DNA of 29,008 bases from Ectocarpus siliculosus (taxonomy: Eukaryota; Sar; Phaeophyceae; Ectocarpales; Ectocarpaceae), in assembly GCA_000310025.1 (NCBI GenBank), contig FN649749.1, forward strand, positions 843,036 through 872,043, given 5' to 3'. This document shows, piece after piece, positions 1 through 12,246 of this stretch (position 1 is its first letter; every line of letters starts with the position of its first letter). The translations under genes and the position numbers were made by a program. The notes below the pieces were generated by a model. It did not search any database. It had not been told where the DNA came from and saw nothing but the letters and a program-made list of their open reading frames with translations.

Positions 1-454
1 TGGGGGGGGGGGGGGGCAATGAAGTTTTTTTTTTTGAATGCTGGGGCGGTCTGTGTTGCTTTTTTAGTGCTTTGGTGAGGTTCCGTGTTCTCAGTTTGCG
101 AGACAATGTTTTCTTCTTTCCCTAGAGACAAGTCTGGTTTTGATCGAAATCAGTTATTAATAGCTGCTGCTGCAGTGGTTGTCCCTCTATCCTCATATCC
201 TTGTTGTTGCTGCTTGTGGTGGTGGTTGGTTGTTGTTGATCCGTTTGCCCATCGCTTCTCTGCTATCTCAACATGATTTTTTCCATATTTACTCTGGACA
301 TTTAAACCCTTGCATGACAACTCTCTGTTTTTTTTTTTTCACACACCGACACACGGCAAAACACCGTCGCCCCCTGTTGTTGTTGTGGACCGTGTGACCT
401 CTGTCGTCGTCATCATCGTTCATCCGTTCGCACTCCTGTGTTTTGGATCGGCAG

Positions 455-2240
455 CCTGGGTACGAGAGACAACTTGGTGAGTACCCCCTTAGTATTTTTC
501 TCTTTCTCTCTCTCTCTCCATCTATCTCTGTGTCTGTATCTTTCCCCCCCCCTCTCTCTCCCTCTCTCTCTGTCTATCTCTCTAACTCTAGATTAGTTCG
601 TGATTTTTTTGTCTCGAGGTTGGCAAGGTCCAGGATTCGGACACTCAGGGTTGGCCTTACTATCTACTGTAGCAGCTGGAGGATCGGTAGCAGTCAATGA
701 CTTTGACACAGCTCCCTCGCACCTGATGAATCCTTCACGCTGAACCTGTTTCCGTCGATGACTTGGCACAGCTCAGTCACGACCTAAATAAATCGTCCAC
801 GCTGTACCTGTTTTCCATCGATGAATTGACACAGCTCACTCACACCTCCTGTCGTACGCGCTGTATGTACCTGTTTCCGACGATCACTTGACACATTTCG
901 TTCACACCTCATGGAACCGTACACGCTGACCCTGTTTCCGTGGACCAATTGACACAGCCAGTTCCCTCACATCTCGCGACTCGTTACACGCTGTGCCTCT
1001 TCCCCCCCTCCAGGCACGGAGCTAGGGAAGACGCAATCCTGGGACTACAACGCCAAGCAGAGAGAGGGCACGCTCAAGCTGGCGATGCTGCAGATGCTGC
1101 AGATGCCACCCGCCGGGTTCGAGTCTGTCGTGAGGGGACACTTCTACCTGCGACGGAAGTGAGACTCCGTAGAATTGAGACATCGTAGATGTCGTAGAAT
1201 GCAGATTTCGTAGATTTCGTAGATTTCGTAGAATCCAGTATTCGTAGATTCTCGGTCTGAGTGCGTCGTCAGGGGGCACTTGTACGTGCGACGGAAGTGA
1301 TGAACTGCTGCTGCTGATGATGATGATGATGATGAGATGTGATTTCGTAGTTTTCGAGACATGTGACAACTTGACCCACTGCACTTTTTCTGAATTTGGT
1401 GAGAGTGAGGCTGCCCTTTTCGATCGCTGAACTGCTCTCGTCTCTCGCGAATCCGTCCCTGCGGTTTTCTTCATGCAGGTACTTGGAAGGGCTGGTGGCG
1501 CAGTACATCTCGGAGGCAACGGCCAGGCAGGGAAGCGGGCAGCACCTCAAGAGGCTGCAGGCCCTAGCCACCCAGGTGATGGCCGTCCTGCCCTTGTCGC
1601 TGTTGGTGTGGCGTCGTCGTTGCTGCCATGGGTTTGCGTGTGTTTTTGCAGGTGTCGTGTTGTGTTGTGTTGCGCTTTGTTGTGTTTTGGTGTGGTGGTT
1701 GCGGTCATGGCAGTGTGGTGGTGGCAGTGAAGTTGTCGGTTCACCAAATCGTCCCTGATGCCGTGCATCCCGCGTCTTTGCCGTGGCGAGAGTAACGGGC
1801 ACCGAGCTTTTCGACCCAACTATGTCCTGCCCATTCCGTTTAATGGTGTCCGCCCACGAATACCCCCCCCCCCCGGGATGCCCGGATACTACACGCCCCC
1901 CCCCGGCGGGTGGGTATGCCACGCTCATTTTGATGGCGTCGAAATGAATGAGATGACGACTCCCCCCCCCTCTCTATGACTGTCGACACGAACAGTTGCG
2001 CGCACGTGTGTGTCACCGATTCGTACTTAACCGTCGGCAGGGGCCGTACGCTTGCGTTGCAAGGGCGACGCCTTCCAGTGCATGACAAAACACAGACAGA
2101 TAGATGTTCGACTCCCACCCCTGATCTGTACTGAAGTACCACACACCCTTCATTGGGTGCGCGCCCATTTTTTGTCTTGATTCTTTTGCCCACAGCTGCA
2201 GGAGAAATTCGCGACGCTACAGCCGCCCACCGCTAGTTAG
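455..2240 (+). CDS. C-terminal exons of a BIRC6/UBE2O-type giant E2 ubiquitin-conjugating enzyme (5' part outside window)
   Basis: Exons 455-476, 1014-1158, 1479-1575 and 2196-2240 (stop TAG 2238-2240) join in phase into 102 residues. All introns are GT-AG; the first donor is a strong GTGAGT. The peptide opens with PGYER, then a GT-rich turn, a 'Y.....REGTLKLAML' helix, 'PPAGFESVVRGHFYLRRKYL' and a helical tail. This order matches, from family knowledge, the end of the UBC domain of BIRC6 (BRUCE/Apollon), where PGYER follows the catalytic region and an HFYLKR segment leads into the C-terminal helices; UBE2O is more distant. Such proteins attach ubiquitin to substrates as combined E2/E3 enzymes. 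The catalytic cysteine exon must lie left of the window. The 22-nt first exon is very short, supported only by phase and homology, so its boundary is the least certain. An extra exon in the 620-nt last intron cannot be excluded. Confidence 0.72.
694..1013 (+). repeat. Degenerate ~62-bp intronic tandem repeat, five copies, ending at a splice acceptor
   Basis: Five diverged copies start near 694, 757, 820, 882 and 943. Each has the order 'acttGACACAGCTC', 'CACACCT', 'ACACGCTG' and 'CCTGTTTCC'. The last copy runs into the polypyrimidine tract and the CAG acceptor at 1011-1013 of the E2-gene exon. Confidence 0.8.
1121..1300 (+). repeat. Partial exon duplication with donor site, separated by a 9-bp TTCGTAGAT tandem repeat
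   Basis: The last 38 coding bases of the second E2 exon plus its donor (1121-1162) recur at 1259-1300 inside the next intron, with about 36 of 42 positions identical. The second copy would read ECVVRGHLYVRRK and keeps the GTGA donor. Between the copies lies a short array of TTCGTAGAT units (about 1186-1250). After the second copy is a CTG/ATG microsatellite (1305-1335). Confidence 0.75.
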
Positions 2241-5200
2241 CCAGCCGCCCACCGGAGGGAGGGAGCAAGGCGTGTCTTGGCGTGGGGCAGCCGCGGGAAG
2301 GGGGAGGGGAGGGGGGGCGGCATCTGTAATCTTAGCCGTTGGGTGCGCCGTTGCCGTCGACGGCCTTATTCTAGCGTAGCACCATCGCACCTCCCCCACA
2401 CGCGATGACTGCTGTGCTAGTAGGTCCAATCGCGTGCTGGCCTCCGAAGCGGAGACCATCAGAGCCTGGCCAGAGGGGCGGCGGAACACCGGCAACCGTA
2501 TGGCTACCCCGAGGAAGTTTCTTTAGGGTTAGAAAATTCCTTGCGGCGAGGGACAAAGAGGGGTAGCGTCGTGTTGGACTACACCAGCGAGAGAGCATGG
2601 TTGTGGTATGTAAGTCAAGCCTGTCGGCACCACCCGTGTGGTCTGGCCTCGAAGAAAAGTCGGCAGTAGGCCGAGCCACTTGAGCAACAGCGGTAGTAGA
2701 ATAGTCCGAACTGCGACGCGTATATGTATGTCGCCACGATCAATCAGCGCTAGGGTCCTGTGTGCCCTATCGTTCATGCACGGCCGCAGACTTCAGCCGC
2801 ATGAGAGACCCTCGCTCTCATCCCTCGTAAGAAAGCAATATGAGCAACCCTCACTTCCATCCCTGCAGAGAAAGCCGTGGCAGGTCGGATCTTGACCTAC
2901 TGGTGGCAGCGTAGGAAGGGGCAGAACTGGTGCCGTCGCGGAAGGAAGGGGTTTGGAGTTGGATTGGATTGGTCCGTGGGAGGCATGGTAGGCTCTGGGC
3001 GCGCTAGTGGAAAAGAAGCGAGCTGGCTTCGGGTCTTACACGTCCATCTCCTTGCAAGCGCTCTTTGTTGTTGTGGTGTTTTGTTTTACTTTATTTTCCT
3101 TGCTTGTTTGTGATGGTCGGCAACATGTCTTTGCGTACGTCGCGTGTTGGACCGTGTGGTCAGTTATTCATGGGTCTGATGTGTTCTTACATGCGTGTCA
3201 TCTTATGTACGTGGGGTTGTTCTAGTTGTTTCTTACGCTGAATGTATGGGGGAGGACTTCTATTCACGTTAGTTGTTAAAGGTTTAGACGTACTGCATCC
3301 CCTTTCTTGCAGGGGGGTCCGTGGGGTCAGAAGATGATGCATCGTCCAGGAGATGGGGGGTGGGTCTCTGCTGTGGGCATACCGCGACCGTTTGTCTTTC
3401 TGCCTAGGAGGTCAGATCATGTCTGCCTTTACTCTGTCGACCCTCCTCGTCGTTCAGAGACGACGCTTGCTTGGAGAATTTAAATTTTTCGAAGGAATGG
3501 ATGGCCTTGCTGATGGATGGAATGGCAACCGGTCGGTCACCGCCCACCAACATGATGAAAAAAACACACAATAAGAAACAAACGAGGATAAGGACCCACC
3601 CGTTGATTCGAGTCGTGGGACACCCAGGTTCTCTTCCACCAAAATCAGCCGTCATTCTCGTCGACCTCAACGAGAGAATCGGCCTCGAACGACACACGCT
3701 TTTAGGAGATTTGGGAGATCGTGCCCTCATCAACAGGGATGATCTCCATCCAAATCTCTTCGTGTGCTGTTTGATCCACTTGTTGTCTGTCCTCTCTGGC
3801 TTTGTTCGCGAGAGCCGGGTCGCCGAGTCGACACCATATGTATGTCTTTTTTTCGTGCACCCTCGGGTCTAGCGCGCGGAAGGCACGGCAAAGGTGAGAG
3901 ACAATGGCTACTACATTTTTCTTGAAAAAAAGCACGACGAGTAATTGTGTGGATTATAGTAGTGTACTTGTCGAGCGGTATCGAGTTGGCCGTTATGCGT
4001 GCTGTTTCCTGATAAAATTGGCTAGAAATCTGCTAGAAACGTGGGGGAGACGTGTTGATCTTGTTTGAAGCGTGTAGAGTCTAGAGAGAGAAATAACGTT
4101 TTGGGCGGGGAATGGACCGTTTGTTGTCTCCACATTAACTAAGAAAGCGTTCCGGTCTCCGATCAGTTCCTTCTGTGATGCCCTTGTTTCACATGATGGG
4201 CCAACCATTTGCGACTGAAGCTTGCAAGACGAGATGAGGGGGTAGGTGGTCTTGCTTGGCAGGAACGAGGAAAACCGCGACCACAGCAAAACAGACACAG
4301 GCAAGTACTCTAGCTAGGACATTTCGCAGACAGACTCGTCCTGGATGCCAACCGCACACTCCCAACACAGCAAGCACTTGTGTGTGGTTCGAAGTCAGTC
4401 GTTGATGAGGCAGGCGGATGCTGCTGCTGCCCAAGACGAGCAAACGACGCCAAATGAGACAAATCTATTTAGGTTTTCATTATCAAGGACATTTGTATCT
4501 GCCCGCGTCTCAACCCCTCTTGCTACCCCGTGCCGAACGAGATAAGACTAGGCGAAGCCAAGACAACGTCGTTGCCTCGAATGGAAGAGAAGCAACTAAA
4601 CGGCCCAAACCACACCTACCTGTCTTGTCACGTCCTGACAGCAACAGCAGTATCATGCGCCACGACTACCTCCTGTTCTCCCTGTTCTCTCTACAGGCAG
4701 TAGTCTCTAAAAGGCAAAACAGGAAAGAGTTCCCGTGGCTACTAAATATTAGCAACACACACGCGTACAAAGCAAATGAAGGGGAGAGGTCACTCGACCC
4801 TTCCCCTTTGATTGTTAGATATATAAGGAAAACAACCTGCAAAAAATTACTTCGGATCGGAAATGCCATTTCCCGCGGTTCACCAGATACGCATCGAGCC
4901 TTGAGAGGCTTCTAAGCCACAACGCTTGCGAACTTGCTTGAAAAAATCCTTATCCATCTAGGGGTACACAGGACAAAAACACCCGGCAAAAAAAGCCTGC
5001 AAATGTCGTCATCACCCTACGGGCTAGCACAACACATTTACTACCTTATCCTACCCTCTAGGATTCATCGACCACATCCAACGTCACAGAACGCTCTCTT
5101 AACGACTTGCGAAAAATGAAACAGGAAACATTGTGAAGGGACTCGCTGCTGCTTGCACCCTGCTGAAATGGTACATGCACGCGACTCCTCCAAAAAAGAT

Positions 5201-5712
5201 TATCAAGGTACAGTACAACCCTTTTCGAAGGAATTCGCCGCTTGCGCCCTGCTGAATGGTGCACACGACTTCCAATGTTGGTCAAAAAGCACTAGCCTAA
5301 TGCTGCACACACGAGATCATGCCTACCCCCAGTTCTTGGATTCGGAACACATGCTGCTTACTACCAGCTACCAACCACCCAAGCGTTGGCGGATGACCCG
5401 CACGTCACTCAAATAGCCCAGCTGGAAATGAAAGTTTCAAAAATCCTGTCTGTGTGGCCTCCCCTCCCGCGTGACTCCGACCGGTGCGTCGAAAAACACA
5501 CCCAAACGAGCCGGCGTCAAATGGGACCATAGCACACACAAGAGCAGACACAAGATTTCAGTACTGACTGGTGCTGGTACTGCTGTTGACCGTGTTGAAT
5601 CGCCCAGCGGCGTAACCCGCCAAGCGTTGGGCTGCTTGTCGGTTCGTACTTGCACCACGTTTTTCGCTCCCGTTCCGGTTCGTGGATTTTTCGGCTTGGC
5701 ATAGGTCTATTA
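2241..5712. other. Intergenic stretch, no supported gene
   Basis: I see no exon with convincing homology plus splice sites here. The interval holds 3' flank of the E2 gene and of GEMIN2 (the two genes converge). Around 3454-3935 both strands stay open for 200-400 nt, with peptides such as DPALANKAREDRQQVDQ on the minus strand, but no start or splice structure ties them together. A diverged ~91-bp direct repeat (CTTGCACCCTGCTGAA, 5151-5188 and 5242-5275) is present. No clear polyadenylation signal was found after either flanking stop codon. Confidence 0.5.
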
Positions 5713-8084
5713 TCATGCCACTTCCGCCTGCTGGAAAAATCTGCCAGTGATGGCCGTGATGATGTTGAGCGCGGGCAAGTTGTCGTCTAGCGGCGACTCC
5801 TGAAAAAAAAAAAAAGGGAAGGGGAAGGGGGCAAAACTTGAAAATGACAAAGGCACAAGATGAAATAGGTTCTGAAAAGGGTTCTGGGTGGATGCACTGA
5901 TGCACTGACCACCAGGCACATCTGTGGCGACACTACTGACATGGCATCCAGAAACGCGAAACTACAGGGTGGTCGACGCCTTTTTCCGCGAAGCCTAGTC
6001 ACGGATGGGCGCGCACTAGGGGGCTCTGCAACACGTTTGCCGGGGGAACAAAAGCACCAGGTTCACCATGGAGTTTGGTCTGGTTCCATCCTACATACCC
6101 CCCCATCCTGCAGTTCTGACGACTGCGTACCGCTCGAAGAACAGGGTGCACTACCTCCATCCCATCACGCTCTTCCATACTCAATAATTGCCATGACTCT
6201 CTGGCTACGCTGGTGCAGTTCGCAACAACTCTATTGGAGTTGTGGAGGAGTAGGAGGAGTAGGAGAGGGGGAGAGAGAGACGGTTTGCTCATGGTGACCT
6301 GAACGCCATAGGTGATCGGGGTACGTCTTGCCCGAGGTGATCCGAAAGACGTGGGTCATCGGTGTACCGTACCGTATACCACATAATACAACCCACCCAT
6401 ATACCCATGGTACAAGATACGACACCCGAGACGTACAAAGAAACAGAGAGGAATATATGGGTGATATACCACACAATGCAACCCACCTACATATATACCA
6501 TGGTACAAGATACGACACCCGAGACGGACAGGGAAACAGAGAGGGAGATAGAGGCTCACCACTTCTGCTCGTTGCGAGCAACATCTCCGGAGAATCTCCC
6601 TCACCAACGCCGCCGTCTCTGATTGGCGTTCCAGGGATGGACAGATCAAGGAGACATGGTCGGGGGCGGCAAGGAAAAAACAAAAAAGGACACGAAATAT
6701 TTCAAGATATTCGAAGCGAAGTAAAGCAGTAGGAGGCGATTGGCTTCAGCGAAAACTATTCCATGGCCCACTGAAAGCCCTACAGACTGGCGCCAGAATA
6801 GATGAGACGACAACATACACACTTGCTGACAACAAAAAAAACATTTGCTTTTTGTGGGAAGCAAGACAAAGGAAGGGTAAAACAAAAATAGAGAGGAAAA
6901 CACGGAGCAAGGGATCAATACCGTAGGTGACATGACATGACACAAGGTACCACACTCCCTGGAACGATTTCAAAGCTCGGTTACTCCACGACAAAATAGG
7001 ATGCGAAAAATCGTGTGGTCCGTTTTCGGAAAGCTGTCGAAGAGACGGTTCCGACGTCGCCGTTTTCGGCACCGCCGCAATTTCTGCTTTGGAGCAATCG
7101 AGCTTTTTAGATTAGAATCAGTCCCCGGGGTGTTTGGCATCTTGTGTCCGTCTCCCGTAGGTGGACGGATCGCACTGAGAGAGAGATAGCCCAAAAACAG
7201 AGCAAACAGACGTCCAAAAATACCAAAAGGCCCCAAAAGCAGAGCAAACAGACGTCCAAAAATACCAAAAGGCCCCAAAAACAGAGCAAACAGACGTCCG
7301 AAAATACCAAAATACCAAAGGCCCCGAAAGCAGAGCAAAAACAATAGTAAGCAGTCGACATGCCTCCAACGAAAGATAAGATAAGCGACAAGCCTCTCAC
7401 CGCTTCCTAAGGGTTTCTCGAGGCACGCCAGCAGGGTGTAGATCCACACGGCTCTTGCTCTGTAACGGGACAACCACGACGACAGGATTGGTGGGTTGGG
7501 GCGGGGGGGGGGGGGGATACCAATGGCGACGAGGTCATGAACAAGCCCCAACTAAACGTTCCTTCTCTCTTCTCGCTTCCTCCACCGCTAGCCAATAGCG
7601 GCAGTAGAGGCGACACACCCTCTCGCACACTATTGTAGTGTGGAGAGGATGTGTACAGCAGCATATGCATCGTCAATGGTGTAAGAACGAGCGTGTGTTG
7701 TTGGTGTGATGTGCCCCTCTCCAAGGTCGCTGCCGCTGCAAAAACAAAAAAAAGACAACGCTGAGGGAGGCCAAGGTGTGCCACGCATGCTGCGGAACCC
7801 CTCGACGTTGTGTGCCCCAAGGAGGCTTTTCCGACGGAAGGGCGAGTGGTGGCTCGTCTGAGAGTACGTCGAGAAAAAAAAAAGATTGGCAATAGCAGCA
7901 GCTAAATGTATCTACCACCACCTGCAGACGAATTGTTCGGAACGACGGGGCCCGTGTGAGTGGCAATACGACACCGTTGAGCAAAAACACACCCAAACAG
8001 GGGCCTCGATAGATGATCCGATAGATGATCCGACTCAAACCAAGAGAGAGAGAGATACAGAGAGAGAGAGAGAGAGTGGGAGGG

Positions 8085-8115
<31 letters not shown>

Positions 8116-10291
8116 GAAGGAAGATACAGAGAGAGAAGGAATAGGGAGAGAGGCAACTGATCGATTCAAGCATCACGGGCGGTCAGACGACTCTTGATTG
8201 GTAGCCCACCTCGAGAGGAGGTGGTCCCGTAGCCAATCAGCGTGAAAGGCCAGGACCTTTTGCGTCAAGACCTGGGACAAGCAGGAGGAACAAGAACAAG
8301 TAAAGAGCAGGGGGGGGAGTCGCAACAGGGATCGGGAAGTAGGGGGTGGGGGGGTCGCAACAGAGTTCGAGTAGGAGCACATATGCAAAGCATGCTCCTG
8401 TGCTATTTACGCGATCAAATTCGATGGGTTTGAGTCCCGAACCATCAACACAGCCTCACTCTACACACAGTCTCGCGAAACAGGAGAATAGCTCATCTGG
8501 AAGTGAGTGCAATCCCGCTCGTTGCTTGCTGGCCGGCTAACCTCCCTCTCAACCAAACTAGCCGCTATACGCCACCATCAGACCACCATAGCACAGCATA
8601 ACACAGCATAGCACAGCATAGCACAGCATAGCACAGCATAGGACAGCATAGGACAGCATAGCACAGCACACACACACACACACACACCTGATCGAACTGC
8701 ATGGCTAGTCGCATCGTAGGGGGGGTTCCGTGGGGGTGCGTCCGCAGCCACTCCCTCCCCGTGCGCCTCTCCGTTTGTCCAATCTGCGCGTCCCCCGAGG
8801 CCGTCGTAGATGCGGATGCCACTGTGGGTACCGCCGTTGCCGTTGTCGCCGAGGAGGGGGATCGAGGTTTGCCGTCTCGTCCCTGTTCCCTTTCCTCCTC
8901 TGCGGTTGCCTTCCCGAGAGTGGCCGAGAACATGTCGAACCTGACAAATTAGACGACAGCAGCAGCAGCAGCAAAGGCAACGGCATATTAGACGGCAGTA
9001 TGTAAATAGCAGCAACACAAAAGACACACAAGGATGGTAGTTAGCGCGATCGATGCAAAAGAAACACACACACACACACACACACACACAAGACAGCCGA
9101 CACGCGCGGTCCATGCTAGTCGAAGAAATAACACAAGAACACAACACAGTAGTTAGCGCGGTCAATGCAGCAAAACACATATACGAAGAGAGACACCCAC
9201 CAACACGTCGCTTCTCTCGAAGGGGACCCTGCAGTAGCACCAGCACAACAAAACACACTCACGGCAGATAGATCAGCCAATGCAAACACGCACACACGTC
9301 CATGACGCCTCCCTCACGGCGTCCCAGGTCAATGCCTTAATTAAACAAGCACTTCCAGCCGCACTGAGACTGGTGTACTTTCATTGCCCAGCCGGTTAGC
9401 GCGGTCGACCAAAAATACACACGCACACACATATACCCTTAGACACACAGGAGTGATTAACGAGGTCGATGCCAACAATAAAAAACACACACGTCCCTCC
9501 TGTCGGCAGAACCGCACAATTTCGTTTTTCCTCATCAAGACCGACATATTTTCAATGTGCAGCCGGCTAGCTCGGTCGACGCCAATAATAAACAACCACA
9601 CTCATACATACACACCTGTAGTTAACGCGGTCGATCATGACAAAATACAAAAACACACGCACACTCAAACACACAGTAGTTAGCGACGTCGATCATAGCA
9701 ATACAAAGAAAACACACGCACACTCAGACACACAGTAGTTAGCGACGTCGATCATAGCAAAACAAAGAAAACACACGCACACTCAGACACACAGTAGTTA
9801 GCGACGTCGATCATAGCAATACAAAGAAAACACATGCACACTCAAACACACAGTAGTTAGCGACGTCGATCATAGCAATACAAAAAAAACACACTCACAC
9901 TCAAACACACATTGGTTAGCGACGTCGATCATAACAATAGACAAAACACACACTCAGACACACAGTAGTTAGCGACGTCGATCACAACAACACGTAACTA
10001 ACAAACACACACTCAGTCCCAGTTAATGGCATTTAGAAGTGATGTTGGCGTTTTTAACCGCACTAAGATTGACGTCTTTTCATTGGTCAGCCGGTTACCG
10101 CGGTCGATGCTAACATAAAAAAAACACACACACTCAAGACACACACACGCACTCACATGGCGCTGCTCTCGACTGGTGCCGTGCAGTAGGTGCTCTGGGC
10201 GTCATCGTCCCTACGGGGATCCCTCGAGCCGCCGCCGCCGCTCACGGCTGCTTCGGAAGTGGTGGTAGTGACGGAGGCCGGGGGGGGAATG

Positions 10292-10354
<63 letters not shown>

Positions 10355-12205
10355 GTGTCGATGGGCTCCGAGGTAGGTGACAGCAGGGCCGATCCGCTCG
10401 CAAACGTGGACCCCGCCTCTGCGGTGATGACGTCACGCCGCGTCATGTCCGCCCGGAGGGGGAACAAATGAGAGCAGCCATCAGCAGCAGTTGTAGCAGC
10501 AGCAGGTGCAGCAGCAGTAGTAGTTGTAGACGCAGCAGTTGAAGCAGCAGCAGCAGCAGCAGCAGCAGCCGTAGTTGTAGTAGCAGCAGCAGGAGTCGGA
10601 GAAGCAGCCAAAGCAGCGGCGGCAGATGCAGCACCAGCAGTAGCAGCACCAGCAGCCAGTAGCAGCACCAGCAGCCAGTAGCAGCACCAGCAGCCAGTAG
10701 AAGCATCAGCAGCCAGTAGCAGCAGCAGCAGCCAGCGCATGTGTTTTCGTGGGGGAATACAAAGGTGTGTATGGAAGCAGTGGAGGGCGGAGAAGATGAG
10801 ACCGCCCGCGAGTGAACAGAGGCGGCAAGAACAGCACTACCGCAGTAGTGCAACAAGAAGGTGTGTAGATCGTGACACGAGCTCTGCTGTCATTGTGGTT
10901 GTTGCTGACTTCCGTAGCTGTATTACTCCACAGCCGAGAGGTCGCTGTGGAAAGAACTCGCCGAGAATGCTCCTTGTATTAGACCTATCAGAGTCGATTT
11001 TCGCATCCTCTATTTGGGTGTGGGAGTAATCGAGCCATGAAAGTCGTTCTAGCGAGGGGATGGGTGCAAAATCCATCGCACACTCCTGGTGATTCGTGGA
11101 AAAACAAAAGCCCACGAAAACAAAACGACTTTGTTTTAATTCAAGATGGCTGAAGAGGCTATAAGACACACGCACAGATCGACAAACAGACAGAGCTAAG
11201 TATTATCGCACCCGGCGCCATCCATCTCTCGGCCTTCAACGATACAACCCGATATTTGCCGTCATCATCCTTGGCAAGAATCCGCCCCCCGCGTCTCGGG
11301 AAAACGCAGTCAATGGTACAGCCATACGGTATACAGACAACCGCCGCACCTGACTCCACCACCTCTTCGTCGTCCTCCTCCTCCTGATCCGCGTACCCGA
11401 GGCAGAAGATGTGCCAGCCGGTGCTGTCTTTCAGCGCCGGCACGGGCTCTCTTTCCGCCGGGCTTACCGCCGCCGTCGCCTTCCACCGCCGCATGTACTG
11501 CACGACAACAACAAGCAACAGCACGGCACAGGCGTAGCAGATTTGGGGCGGGGGGAGGTGTAACAGCACAGCACCGACGAAGCAGATTTGGGGCGGGGGG
11601 AGGACGGAACCCTTGAGATACAGCAGTATAGTGGTATCGGTCCCTGTACCAAGAGTGGTCCCTTAATAAGGCCGCATGAAGAGGGCCGGTAATCCTGTAC
11701 ATGACGAGGCCCATGATATCGCGCAACACAGCAGCATTCGAGTTGCCTTGCACCCTGCCCAGTGCCAGGTGCCTCGTACAAGCCCGGCCAATTCCCTCGG
11801 CACTACAATGCGACTGCTGTGTTCGGTTTATTTCCTCTCCCCACCCAAGTAAATAAAACAGGGTGGCACCCCGACGTTCGGAAAAACATACCTCGTGACA
11901 CGCGACAAAACCCCTCGTGTTCGTGCACTTCAAAATCGAGAGTTGTAAACAACAAACATTTATCGAGCTGAGGGAAAATGGCAGAAAACGCAACAAAATT
12001 CGGGACAGCGTTTTATCGCTGTTATTCTGCATTCGAGATACAGAGGACGAACACCACACGAAATATTATTCTCGTACAGCTGTGGGGCGGATTCTGCAAC
12101 ACACTTGCATGTACACGTTGAGCCGACAGCCATAAACAGCGACCAATACCTACCAAGAAGATGAACAACACAGCAACAACAGCAACAACAGCAGCAGCAG
12201 CAAGC

Positions 12206-12246
<41 letters not shown>

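Noticed and set aside
3471-3872. 133-codon plus-strand frame and opposing minus-strand frames
   Set aside because: Both strands are equally open, with no homology, no good splice or start context, and no consistent exon chain.
6134-6230. Minus-strand segment SWQLLSMEERDGMEVVHPVL, considered as a GEMIN2 exon
   Set aside because: All usable acceptors are in the wrong phase for the preceding exon, and joining 6560 directly to 5799 gives the expected spacing of the family.
6231-6683. 150-codon minus-strand frame over the 90-bp repeat
   Set aside because: It is created by the tandem repeat; only 6560-6618 is supported as an exon, and that is in a different frame.
8688-8940. M48-type peptidase exon, from the EWLRTHP segment
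   Set aside because: No HExxH motif is present in any linked exon, and the following segments match GEMIN2 instead.
9675-9965. Regular 59-bp units resembling a CRISPR-like array
   Set aside because: There are no unique spacers, the units repeat over their whole length, the host is eukaryotic, and no cas genes are present. It is a minisatellite.
9031-10110. tRNA-derived SINE, because TAGCGCGGTCGATGC loosely resembles Pol III A- and B-box sequence
   Set aside because: The resemblance is short, the two boxes would overlap in one motif, and no tRNA-like body or tail was found.
10190-10471. Plus-strand frame with a run of about 20 cysteines
   Set aside because: It is the antisense reading of the CAG tract; the minus-strand polyglutamine reading fits a multi-exon gene.
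10837-11085. Minus-strand open frame (ECAMDFAPIPSLERLSWLDYSH...) after a good CAG acceptor, considered as a GEMIN2 exon
   Set aside because: It needs a weak GTCTGT donor from the preceding exon, has no counterpart in GEMIN2, and the direct join 11350 to 10418 keeps phase without it.
11192-11349. Longer version of GEMIN2 exon 2 (AVVCIPYGCTIDCVF...)
   Set aside because: The frame is open and protein-like, but it has no GEMIN2 counterpart, and the shorter donor at 11350 links in phase to the polyglutamine exon. Kept only as an alternative.
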